A stretch of DNA of 64,000 nucleotides from Bryobacterales bacterium (GTDB lineage Bacteria; Acidobacteriota; Terriglobia; Bryobacterales; Bryobacteraceae), in the NCBI GenBank assembly GCA_020852175.1, contig JADZBH010000041.1, positions 1 to 64,000 on the forward strand, in the 5' to 3' direction. Of this stretch, positions 1 through 9,369 are shown one piece after another (position 1 is the stretch's first letter; every line of letters begins with the position of its first letter). A model generated the notes under the pieces. The model made no database searches. It worked only from the letters and a program-made list of their open reading frames with translations, and was not told where the DNA came from. A program made the position numbers and the translations under genes.

Positions 1-16
1 CCGCGCGGGCGTTCTC

Positions 17-25
17 TGTTACACT
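17..25 (+). promoter_or_regulatory. Candidate extended -10 promoter of purQ
   Basis: TGTTACACT has the TGnTAnnnT form. Its expected transcription start is about 7 nt before the purQ ATG. The -35 region lies outside the window. It belongs to a window-wide pattern of -10 boxes close to start codons. Confidence 0.4.
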
Positions 26-38
26 GAAGTTTCCTACC

Positions 39-719
39 ATGAAAGTCGGGGTCGTTGTCTTTCCAGGAAGTAATTGCGACCACGATGCCTGGTACGCCAT
101 CACGGCGAACTCCGGACACCAGGCTGAGTTCATCTGGCACGCCTCCCAATCCCTGAACAATTTGGATGCCGTTTGGCTGCCCGGCGGATTTAGCTATGGC
201 GACTACCTGCGGTGCGGTGCGATTGCGAAGTTTTCGCCCGTGCTCGAAGCGGTCCGGCGGTTTGCGCGGGAAGGCGGACTCGTCATCGGCGTCTGCAACG
301 GATTTCAGATTCTCACCGAGGCGGGCATTCTGCCGGGGGCATTGGTGCGCAACCGCGGCCTTCAGTTCATCTGCCGCGAAGAGGCGGTCGTGGCCTGCAC
401 CGCGGATTCCCCATTCACCTCGACGATGCGGAGCGGCGCCGTGCTGCGCATGCCGATCGCGCACGGCGAGGGTTGCTATGTGGCCGGCGAACGGACGCTG
501 GACGAATTGGAAGCCGAGGACCGCGTGGTATTCCGTTATGCCAGCAATCCCAACGGAAGCCTGCGCGATATCGCGGGCATTCTGAGCAAGGAGCGCAATG
601 TGCTGGGCATGATGCCGCACCCGGAACGGGCGATGGACCCTCTGATGGGCTCCACCGACGGGTTGGCCGTTCTTGAAAGCATGGCCGCCGCGGTGGAAGC
701 GCGGGCGATCCTGTCATGA
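39..719 (+). CDS. purQ: Phosphoribosylformylglycinamidine synthase subunit PurQ
   Basis: Glutaminase subunit of FGAM synthase. It releases ammonia from glutamine and passes it to PurL for step four of de novo purine synthesis in the cytoplasm. The 226 aa length is normal for the stand-alone subunit. The class I amidotransferase signature is clear: an N-terminal [12 protein letters not shown] segment, the nucleophile Cys in GVCNGFQIL and the catalytic His in MMPHPERA. The ATG follows a -10-like box with almost no leader and no obvious Shine-Dalgarno. The stop overlaps the purL start as ATGA, so the two subunits are probably translationally coupled. The third subunit, PurS, is not in the window and may lie just upstream. 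Confidence 0.97.
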   Translation: MKVGVVVFPGSNCDHDAWYAITANSGHQAEFIWHASQSLNNLDAVWLPGGFSYGDYLRCGAIAKFSPVLEAVRRFAREGGLVIGVCNGFQILTEAGILPGALVRNRGLQFICREEAVVACTADSPFTSTMRSGAVLRMPIAHGEGCYVAGERTLDELEAEDRVVFRYASNPNGSLRDIAGILSKERNVLGMMPHPERAMDPLMGSTDGLAVLESMAAAVEARAILS

Positions 720-2992
720 GCGCCAGGACGCCGGCGCGTCCGGCACAGGAAGATCCCGCGTTCCACGGATTGACTCCGGAGGAGTACGCGCTCGCCGTCC
801 GGATTCTCGGCCGCAAGCCGAACGTCACCGAGATGGGCATTTTCGGCGTCATGTGGAGCGAGCACTGCTCCTACAAGACCTCGAAGGTTCATCTGAAGAA
901 ACTACCCACGCAGAGCGAACGGGTACTGGTCGGGCCGGGTGAAAACGCCGGCATCATCGACATCGGCGGCGGCTGGGCCATCGCCTTCAAGATTGAATCG
1001 CATAATCATCCGAGCTTCATCGAGCCCTTTCAGGGCGCGGCCACGGGCGTGGGCGGCATTCTGCGGGACATCTTCACGATGGGCGCGCGGCCAATCGCCG
1101 TGCTCGATGCTCTCCGCTTCGGGCCGTTGACGGCGGCTGAAGCGGGCAGTGAAGCCGTGGCGGCGCGCAACCGGCGCATCGTCAAGGGGGTGGTGAGCGG
1201 CATCGCCCACTATGGCAACTGTTTCGGCGTGCCTACGGTGGGCGGCGAGTGCATGTTCGACGCGAGCTACAGCGGCAACCCGCTGGTGAACGTCTTCGCG
1301 CTGGGCGTTTTCAAGCACGACGAAATCTTCTTTGGCAAGGCGACGGGCGTCGGCAATCCCGTGATCTATGTGGGCGCCAAGACGGGCCGCGACGGCATCA
1401 AGGGCGCGGCCATGGCCAGCGAAGTCTTCAAGGAGGACAGCAAGTCCAAGCGGCCGAACGTGCAGGTGGGCGACCCCTTCATGGAAAAGCTGCTGCTGGA
1501 AGCCTGTCTGGAGGCGATGAAAACGGGCGCCATTGTCGGCATTCAGGATATGGGGGCCGCCGGCCTCACCTGTTCCACCTGCGAGATGGGATCGCGCGCC
1601 GGTACGGGCATCGAAATCGAGCTGATGAAGGTGCCGCAGCGCGAAACCGGCATGACGCCGTACGAAATGATGCTCAGCGAATCGCAGGAGCGCATGCTGC
1701 TGGTGGCCGAAAAGGGCCGCGAGCAGGAGGTGTTCGACGTGTTCGCCAAATGGGGACTGGACGCCTCCACCATTGGCGAGGTGACCAACGACGGGCTGCT
1801 GCGCGTGAGGCACAACGGCACGGTGGTCGCCGAGATTCCCAATCGTGAACTGGCCGACGAGGCGCCGCGGTACAACCGGCCATACGATGTGCCGGCGTTC
1901 CGTTCGGCTCCGCTCGATGGTCCCGCGCTGGCCCCGCCGCCGGTGAGCTTCGATGACGCCCTGACGGCGTTGATGACCTCGCCAGACCTGTGCTCGAAGC
2001 GCTGGATCTGGCAGCAATACGACCACCAGGTCCGCACGAATACAGTGCTCGGGCCCGGAGCCGACGCGGCGGTTGTGCGCATCAAAGAGACAGGGACTTC
2101 CGTGGCGATGTCGGTGGATGGGAACGGCCGCTGGTGCATGCTCGATCCCCGCGAAGGGGCCAAGCACATGGTGGCCGAGTGCTGCCGCAACCTGGCTACC
2201 ACCGGGGCACTGCCAGTGGCCGCCACGAACAACCTGAATTTCGCCAACCCGGAGCGGCCCGAGATCATGCGCCAACTGGTGGAGGCCATCGAAGGCATGG
2301 CCGAGGCCTGCCGGTTCTTCGAGACGCCCATCACCGGCGGCAATGTGAGTCTCTACAACGAAACGCACGACGAAGCCGATCCGGACGTGAGCGTGCCGAT
2401 CTTTCCGACTCCCGTGCTGGGCATCGTCGGCCTGATGAAGACCGAAGCGCCGCCGGGCATTGCCTTCCGGGCTCCGGGCCGCGCGCTGGTGCTGGTGGGC
2501 GGGCTGGGCTTGTCCGACGCACGTCAGTTCGGCTCCTCGCAGTACGCCCGGCAGGTTCTCGGCTCCGTGTGGGGCCTGCCGCCAGCGCTCGACATGGCCT
2601 ATGAAAAGCGCGTGCACGAAGCCGTGCGCGAAATCGTCACAGCCGGGCTCGCCGAAAGCGCGCACGACGTGAGCGAAGGCGGATTGGCCGCGGCGCTGGC
2701 CGAGTGTTCGTTCGGACCGGCCGGCGTGGGCGCCGAGGTTGCGCTGGCCAGTTCGATGCGCGATGATTTCGTCTTGTTCCACGAAGGCCCCTCGCGGGTT
2801 CTCGTGTCCACAACCTCCCCCGAGGCCGTGCTGGCCGTGGCATCACGGCACGGCGTGGACGCCATTCAGGCCGGTGTAACGGCCGTTGGATCGCTGGCCG
2901 TCCGCGTCAATGGGCGCGTGGCCATCGATGTCAAGGTGGATGAGTTGCGGGAAGCCTGGGAATCGGCCCTGCCTGCTTTGTTGTCGAACTGA
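716..2992 (+). CDS. purL: Phosphoribosylformylglycinamidine synthase subunit PurL
   Basis: Synthetase subunit that converts FGAR, ATP and PurQ-derived ammonia to FGAM. At 758 aa it is the small PurL form that works with PurQ and PurS, not the fused form of about 1300 aa. Visible family segments are the N-terminal [14 protein letters not shown], the [24 protein letters not shown] substrate loop, [18 protein letters not shown] and the second-half [13 protein letters not shown]. It overlaps purQ by 4 nt and is followed by purF 25 nt later, which places it in one pur operon. Confidence 0.97.
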   Translation: MSARTPARPAQEDPAFHGLTPEEYALAVRILGRKPNVTEMGIFGVMWSEHCSYKTSKVHLKKLPTQSERVLVGPGENAGIIDIGGGWAIAFKIESHNHPSFIEPFQGAATGVGGILRDIFTMGARPIAVLDALRFGPLTAAEAGSEAVAARNRRIVKGVVSGIAHYGNCFGVPTVGGECMFDASYSGNPLVNVFALGVFKHDEIFFGKATGVGNPVIYVGAKTGRDGIKGAAMASEVFKEDSKSKRPNVQVGDPFMEKLLLEACLEAMKTGAIVGIQDMGAAGLTCSTCEMGSRAGTGIEIELMKVPQRETGMTPYEMMLSESQERMLLVAEKGREQEVFDVFAKWGLDASTIGEVTNDGLLRVRHNGTVVAEIPNRELADEAPRYNRPYDVPAFRSAPLDGPALAPPPVSFDDALTALMTSPDLCSKRWIWQQYDHQVRTNTVLGPGADAAVVRIKETGTSVAMSVDGNGRWCMLDPREGAKHMVAECCRNLATTGALPVAATNNLNFANPERPEIMRQLVEAIEGMAEACRFFETPITGGNVSLYNETHDEADPDVSVPIFPTPVLGIVGLMKTEAPPGIAFRAPGRALVLVGGLGLSDARQFGSSQYARQVLGSVWGLPPALDMAYEKRVHEAVREIVTAGLAESAHDVSEGGLAAALAECSFGPAGVGAEVALASSMRDDFVLFHEGPSRVLVSTTSPEAVLAVASRHGVDAIQAGVTAVGSLAVRVNGRVAIDVKVDELREAWESALPALLSN

Positions 2993-3017
2993 GTAGTCTG
3001 ACGGATGGGAGGCGCGG

Positions 3018-4429
<1,412 letters not shown>

Positions 4430-4433
<4 letters not shown>

Positions 4434-5632
4434 GCGCCACGCTGTCCGCTTCGGCGCGGTCGGTGGCTCATTCGCGCATTCGCGAACTGGCCGAGATCGC
4501 CATGACGATGGACGGCGTCTTCAAACTCTACTTCGGCGAATCGAACATACCCACTCCGGCCTTCATTCGCGACGCCGCCGCGCGCGCCATGAACGAAGGC
4601 TTCACCTACTACACCTCGAATGCCGGGCTGGACAGCACGCGGCAGGCCCTGGCCGCCTACTATGAGGCGAAGCACGGCGTTGCACTCGACCCTGCCCGCG
4701 AAATCGTCGTCACCGCCAGCGGCGTGCAGGCACTGAACGCCGCCATCCGCTGCGTGCTCGATCCAGGCGACGAAGCGGTGGTCCTCACGCCCGCCTGGCC
4801 CAACGGCGCCTCCATCGTGCAAATGTGCAACGCGGCGCCGGTGATGATGGCGCAACCGCTGGTCAAGGAACCCGGGGGCGGCACGCGCTACACCATCGAC
4901 TTCGACGCGCTCGAAGCGGCCATTACGCCGCGCACGCGTCTGTTGCTCTATACCTCGCCTTCCAATCCACTGGGCTGGGTGGCGACCGGGGACGAGCAGC
5001 GGAGGTTGCTCGAATTCACACGCCGCCACAAGCTCTGGCTGCTGGCCGACGAGGTGTATGAGCGGCTCTGGTACGATGGCCCCGCCCTGGGCGGCGTCGC
5101 GCCCAGCATACTCCGGCTGGCCACGCGCCAGGACAGCGTGATCGTGGCGCAGAGCTTCTCGAAAAGCTATTGCATGACCGGTTGGCGGCTCGGTTGGATC
5201 GCCGCCCGCGCCGACCTGGCCGCCCGCGCCCGAGAGTTGAATGAGTTCATCGTCTCCCACGCTCCCAGCTTCGGCCAGCGCGCCGCCGAAACGGCGCTCC
5301 GCGACGGCGAGCCCTTCATCGCCGGGATGCTCGAACAGTTCCGCGCCAACCGCGACTTCTGCCTCGATGTCCTGCGCCCCCTGCCAGGCGTCACCGTGCC
5401 GGAGCCGGGCGGGGCGTTCTATCTGTTCCCCCGCATCGACGGCCTTGCCGACAGCTTTGGTTTCTGCAAACGTCTGCTGGCTGAAACCAGGGTGGGGCTC
5501 GCCCCTGGCGTGGCCTTTGGCGCGGGCGGCGAAGGCAGCGTACGGCTCTGCTACGCGAGCGAACGCGGCATCGTGGAGCCCGCCATGGAACGGCTGGCGG
5601 CTTTCATCGCCCGCGGCGCATGGGATGGATAG
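4430..5632 (+). CDS. Pyridoxal phosphate aminotransferase, class I/II
   Basis: Fold-type I aminotransferase of 400 aa, probably transferring an amino group between an amino acid and a 2-oxo acid. The PLP lysine is in SFSKSYCMTGWRLGW, with ADEVYERLWYDG and TSPSNPLGW as cofactor and substrate segments. The start appears to be TTG at 4430, overlapping the purF stop by 4 nt; family alignment needs the RELAEIAMTMDG segment, so the internal ATG at 4502 would be too late. It is coupled to the pur genes, but the sequence does not fix the substrate. Aspartate, aromatic or alanine transaminase activities are all possible. Confidence 0.88.
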
Positions 5633-5672
5633 ATTAGCTGCAACCCGGACGACCGCCCGGAGGCCGAGGCGC

Positions 5673-5741
5673 TCAACCGCCGCCGATGCGGCTGATGAAC
5701 AGCAGCGCGGCCAGAATCAAAAGCCAGAAGATGTATTCCAC
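5673..5741 (-). CDS. Candidate 22-residue membrane microprotein
   Basis: A short reverse-strand frame begins at GTG with GGAAGGG five bases upstream. It would encode a single hydrophobic helix (FWLLILAALLFISR) ending in a Gly tail, then stop. It lies in the gap between the aminotransferase and the secreted unknown and is too short for the ORF track. I do not recognise it. Support is only the good ribosome site, the transmembrane-like composition and the absence of another gene here; a chance frame is quite possible. Confidence 0.35.
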   Translation of the reverse strand: MEYIFWLLILAALLFISRIGGG

Positions 5742-5769
5742 GTGGACCCTTCCTTCATTCAAGATGCAC

Positions 5770-5778
5770 TGCTATGCT
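5770..5778 (+). promoter_or_regulatory. Candidate extended -10 promoter
   Basis: TGCTATGCT matches TGnTAnnnT. It overlaps the annotated ATG at 5774, and its expected start of transcription is near 5785. If it is real, translation of the next gene must begin later, at the in-frame TTG at 5804. Confidence 0.3.
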
Positions 5779-6859
5779 GCGGGGTGACAGGATTTCTTTG
5801 CGTTTGATCACAACCCTCTTTCGACGCCCGGCCGCGCCCGGACGTGTATCCCTGGCGTGGCTGGCCTGCCTCGGACTCTCCAGTGCGGCCCTTCTCACGG
5901 GCCAGGGGCTTGTCGTGTTCGACGACGGCGACCAGGTGCGCATCAAAGGGGCCGTTTACGACGCCGCCATCGCCAAGAGCGGGTATGTCAGCGGCGTGGC
6001 GGGAGGCTCCTTCCTCGACCATAAGACCGGCTTCCGCGACGCGGGCTTCGGCCTTGCCGTCGTGGACTGGCTCGTCGAGCCCGGCTCGGACGAGCGGTAC
6101 CGCTCCTCGCTGCCGGAACAACTACTGTACAAATTCGGCGACCTCGTGCATGGCCGGATTCCCAAACGCATCGTCGAAGGTCCGCAAATCTGCACCCAGG
6201 CCCGCCGCCTCGATCCCAAGGTGACGCGAGGCGCGGACTTCGTCGCCGTTCAAACGCGCCACGAGTTCACCCAGGCCGCGCCAGGACGCCGCCCCGGTTC
6301 GGTTTGGGAGCAGACGCTGGTGTTCCCCGAGGGCAAGCGCTGGTTCTACGCCGCCGACACGGTGACGCTGGCCAACGACGGCGTGGGAACGGCGCTGCGC
6401 ATCGACATGCCAGGCCACATCCGGCATCGCGGCGGCGACCGGTTCGAGCGTATCTACCTGAGTTACGACGGCGTCTTCGCGAGCGACCAGTTCACGAAGG
6501 ACTTCGCGCCCGACGCGCGCTTCCGCTATGTCCGCAAGCCGGGCGAGCCGCCCAAGCGCTTCATCCGCGCCTACCGTCTTCGTGATCCGCGCACCGGCAA
6601 GCGAGGCCCCTGGCTGGCTGGTATGACGTTGAATCCCGAGGTGGTGAGCGAAGCCTGGTGCCATCAGCGCGGCTACGTCAGTATGATCCAGGAGGTAGGC
6701 GGGGGCGTCTACCGCCAGGGGGACCAGATCCGGGCCGCCTACCTGATCGGCTACTTCGATTCGCTCGAGGAGATGGACCGCACCTTCGACCGCGAAGCCG
6801 GTCCGGTGGCCATCGAAGTGAAGGGCGAAAGCTGGCGGCTGGTTAAGCCGGGCGGGTAA
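5774..6859 (+). CDS. Conserved secreted protein of unknown function
   Basis: Unknown product of up to 361 aa. A basic start and the hydrophobic run VSLAWLACLGLSSAALLTG look like a signal peptide, so the mature protein is probably extracytoplasmic. The body is rich in aromatic and beta-type segments (DFVAVQTRHEF, YLSYDGVFASDQF, PWLAGMTLNPEVVSEAWCHQRGYV) with no catalytic motif I can name. The start is uncertain: the ATG given here overlaps a candidate promoter, while the in-frame TTG at 5804 has AGGA upstream and keeps the signal peptide. The 3' end overlaps the convergent MscS gene by 17 nt. Confidence 0.7.
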   Translation: MLRGDRISLRLITTLFRRPAAPGRVSLAWLACLGLSSAALLTGQGLVVFDDGDQVRIKGAVYDAAIAKSGYVSGVAGGSFLDHKTGFRDAGFGLAVVDWLVEPGSDERYRSSLPEQLLYKFGDLVHGRIPKRIVEGPQICTQARRLDPKVTRGADFVAVQTRHEFTQAAPGRRPGSVWEQTLVFPEGKRWFYAADTVTLANDGVGTALRIDMPGHIRHRGGDRFERIYLSYDGVFASDQFTKDFAPDARFRYVRKPGEPPKRFIRAYRLRDPRTGKRGPWLAGMTLNPEVVSEAWCHQRGYVSMIQEVGGGVYRQGDQIRAAYLIGYFDSLEEMDRTFDREAGPVAIEVKGESWRLVKPGG

Positions 6860-7853
6860 GGTCCGCAGCGCTCGCGGCAGGAGCCGCGCGCACGCGCACG
6901 TCGCGCTGCGGGAACGGAATCTCGATGCCCGCCTCCTGAAATGCAGCGAATATCGCGAAGCGCAGGTCGCTGCGCAACAGTCCCGGCGAATGCGTGCGGG
7001 AGTTGGTCCAGACCAGCAACTCGAAGTCGAGCGAGCTTTCTCCGAACTCCTGGAAGAGCACGATCGGAGCGGGCTGCGCCAGCACGTCGGGGTGCCGAGA
7101 AGCGACCTGGATGAGGATGTCCCGCACGTTCGCGGGATCACTGTCATAGGAGACGCCGATCTTGACGCCCACCCGCACCTCGGCGTCGTTCGCCGTCCAG
7201 TTGATCACCTGGTTGTTGATGATGTCGTCGTTGGGCACCACGATGATGATGTTGTCGTTGGTGCGGATCCAGGTGCTGCGCGCGGCGATGCGTACCACGT
7301 CGCCGGCCAGGCCGCCCAACTCGATGCGGTCGCCCACCTGAATCGGCTGCTCCACCAGCAGCACGAGCCCCGAAATGAAGTTGTTGGCGATGTTCTGCAA
7401 CCCGAGGCCGACGCCGATGCCCACCGCGCCACCGATGAACGCCAGACTCTTGAAGTCGATGCCCAGCGACTCCAGTCCCACCGTCATGCCGAGCACGAAC
7501 ACCGCGTAGCCGAACACCCGTTCGATGGCGAACCGCTGCCCTTCGCTTAGTTGCACCTTTGTCAGGACGCGGTGGCGCAGGAAGGCGCTGCTGGCCCGCG
7601 AGATCAGCAGGATGAGCAGCAGAAAGAAGGTGGAGCGCAGGAAAAAGGCCGGACTGATGCTGGTTTGCCCGATGGTGAAGAACGGGCGCGCCAGAAACTC
7701 GCCCGCGTCGGCCAGCAGTCTTATCAGCCAGTTGCCGGGCAGCACCGCCGCCAACGCGCGTGCGGCGAAGAAGGGCAGGGCGAGCAGCACCAGGTACACC
7801 AGCAGCCGCCATCCGGGCGTGGGAAGTTTGTTGGGTTGGCGCCGTGTGGACAA
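6843..7853 (-). CDS. MscS-family mechanosensitive channel
   Basis: Small-conductance mechanosensitive channel family protein of 336 aa, expected in the inner membrane to relieve turgor on hypo-osmotic shock. There are hydrophobic segments near residues 15-35, 65-90 and 110-130. Next comes the pore-lining Gly/Ala-rich helix (FIGGAVGIGVGLGLQNIANNFISG), then the MscS beta domain (VGDRIELGGLAGDV, TNDNIIIVVPNDDIINNQVINW) and a cytoplasmic alpha/beta domain. The start appears to be TTG with a weak ribosome site. It lies 10 bp after the DUF3617-like gene on the same strand. Confidence 0.9.
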   Translation of the reverse strand: MSTRRQPNKLPTPGWRLLVYLVLLALPFFAARALAAVLPGNWLIRLLADAGEFLARPFFTIGQTSISPAFFLRSTFFLLLILLISRASSAFLRHRVLTKVQLSEGQRFAIERVFGYAVFVLGMTVGLESLGIDFKSLAFIGGAVGIGVGLGLQNIANNFISGLVLLVEQPIQVGDRIELGGLAGDVVRIAARSTWIRTNDNIIIVVPNDDIINNQVINWTANDAEVRVGVKIGVSYDSDPANVRDILIQVASRHPDVLAQPAPIVLFQEFGESSLDFELLVWTNSRTHSPGLLRSDLRFAIFAAFQEAGIEIPFPQRDVRVRAAPAASAADLTRPA

Positions 7854-7863
7854 GTTGATGCCG

Positions 7864-8499
7864 TTACGGGCACATCTTCTTCATCTGCGCCGTGGCCGCC
7901 TTCATCTGTTCCACACAGGCGGCTTTGTCGGCGCCCGCGGCGTGGGCGCAGGCCGCGGCAGGATCCATGCTCGCCAGTTGCGCCTTGATTTGCGCGCACT
8001 GAGGGCTGCTCGAATCCATCTGTAACACCGAGTTGGATTTGCACGCGCCGGCATAGCGGTAGCGCGCCTTGATCGTCGTTACCTTGCCGTCCTTGCCGGT
8101 AAGCGTGCTTGTGGTGAGGTAGGAATCCTTCGACTCCGCCGTAATCACCGCGTGCGATTTCGTTCCGTTGGGGCAGGATACCTGGACCTCAGCCGCGCTG
8201 GCCGTGTTTTTCAGGACCTTCACATCGCACTTTTCGCGCGGATTCGACGAGTTCTGCTTCATCTGATCGCCCATCTCCGCCGCGGCGTCCATGCAGACGC
8301 CCATGCCGGATGCCATCTTGGCGTGCTTCAGCATTTCCTTGTTCGAGGAATCGACCAGTTCCATCTTCCACAGCCCTTTGCCCGGCGGACGGCCGCCGAA
8401 CACGGCCAGCTTGGGAATGTCCTGCGCGAACAGACCGGAGACCAGCAGGCAGAGAACCGCCGGAACAGCGGTGGCTTTTGGAACGATACTTCGATACAT
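7864..8499 (-). CDS. DUF3617-like secreted protein
   Basis: Small exported protein of about 211 aa, function unknown. I chose the ATG at 8499 over the longer ORF because MYRSIVPKATAVPAVLCLLVSGLFAQ forms a signal peptide, and the upstream 39 codons look non-coding. After cleavage, the GKGLWKMELVDSS segment followed by paired cysteines (VCMDAAAEMGD, REKCDVKV, CPNGTKS, ARYRYAGACKS) resembles the DUF3617 family. The C-terminus is Cys/Ala-rich and ends in KKMCP. Disulphides in the periplasm are likely. Assignment to DUF3617 is by pattern only. Confidence 0.7.
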   Translation of the reverse strand: MYRSIVPKATAVPAVLCLLVSGLFAQDIPKLAVFGGRPPGKGLWKMELVDSSNKEMLKHAKMASGMGVCMDAAAEMGDQMKQNSSNPREKCDVKVLKNTASAAEVQVSCPNGTKSHAVITAESKDSYLTTSTLTGKDGKVTTIKARYRYAGACKSNSVLQMDSSSPQCAQIKAQLASMDPAAACAHAAGADKAACVEQMKAATAQMKKMCP

Positions 8500-8571
8500 A
8501 CGGCCAGAATGGCAGGCGCGGCACTCGGGTGCAACCGCCGGAACGTAACGGTCCGGCGCGGACTGCGTCGG

Positions 8572-8577
8572 TATAAT
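8572..8577 (+). promoter_or_regulatory. Consensus -10 box ahead of the ABC exporter operon
   Basis: A perfect TATAAT lies in the divergent gap between the DUF3617-like gene and the ABC ATPase. No good -35 hexamer is seen at 16-18 nt. It would give a leader of about 50 nt. Confidence 0.4.
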
Positions 8578-8634
8578 TGGTGCGGCGCGCCGCGCGGCTA
8601 GCATGACGGCGGCCATGGCGCACCCCCTGTCAGC

Positions 8635-9369
8635 ATGAACGAGTCAATGATCGAGGCCATCGGCCTCAGCAAGTTCTATGGAGATTTCGCGGCGACGCGG
8701 GAGGTGAGCTTCGCGATTCCGCGCGGCCAGGTGGTGGCGTTTCTGGGGCCGAACGGGGCGGGGAAGTCCACCACCATGAAAATGCTCACCGGTTACCTGG
8801 CCCCTAGCGAGGGCTCGGCGCGCATCGCCGGATTCGACGTGCTGGCGGAGCGCGAGCGGGCGGTCGCGCGCCTGGGCTACCTGCCGGAAAACGGACCACT
8901 CTATCCCGAGATGACCCCTCTCGGTTTGCTCCAGTTCTTCGGACGCGCGCGCGGAATGAAGCGGAAACGCTTGCGGGAACGGCTCGACGAAGTGGTGCGC
9001 CTGTGCGCGCTCGGCGAGGTTCTGGAAAAGGCGATCGGCAAGCTGTCGAAAGGGTATCGCCAGCGCGTGGGCATGGCGCAGGTGCTGTTGCATGAACCCG
9101 ACGTGCTGATCATGGACGAGCCGACCGCGGGGCTGGATCCGAACCAGATTCGCGACGTCCGCGCGCTGATCCGGGAACTCGGCAAGACCAAGACCGTGCT
9201 GCTGTCCACCCACATTCTGCAAGAGGTGGAAGCCGTGGCCGGCCGCGTGATCCTCATCAACGCAGGACGCGTGGTGTTCGACGGCACGCCCGGAGAACTC
9301 GCGGGCGGAGCAGGCATCGAGGAGGCGTTCCACCGCTTGACCGGGCCCGCCGCCGGGGTGACCGCCTGA
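8635..9369 (+). CDS. ABC transporter ATP-binding protein, GldA-like
   Basis: Cytoplasmic ATPase of an ABC-2 exporter, 244 aa. Walker A is GPNGAGKST, the signature is LSKGYRQRVGMAQ, Walker B is VLIMDEPTAGLDPNQ and the switch His is in LLSTHILQEVE. Its closest recognisable grouping is the GldA/NosF/CcmA type, which pairs with GldF/GldG membrane proteins. The next gene, overlapping by 1 nt, is exactly such a membrane protein. ATG at 8635 is taken as the start; ATG at 8647 is equally plausible. The substrate is unknown; in gliding Bacteroidetes the homologous complex is linked to surface gliding. Confidence 0.93.
   Translation: MNESMIEAIGLSKFYGDFAATREVSFAIPRGQVVAFLGPNGAGKSTTMKMLTGYLAPSEGSARIAGFDVLAERERAVARLGYLPENGPLYPEMTPLGLLQFFGRARGMKRKRLRERLDEVVRLCALGEVLEKAIGKLSKGYRQRVGMAQVLLHEPDVLIMDEPTAGLDPNQIRDVRALIRELGKTKTVLLSTHILQEVEAVAGRVILINAGRVVFDGTPGELAGGAGIEEAFHRLTGPAAGVTA

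Noticed and set aside
902-2782. 626-aa reverse-strand ORF
   Set aside because: It is antisense to purL. The protein is His/Arg/Ala-rich with no motif, as expected of shadows in GC-rich coding DNA.
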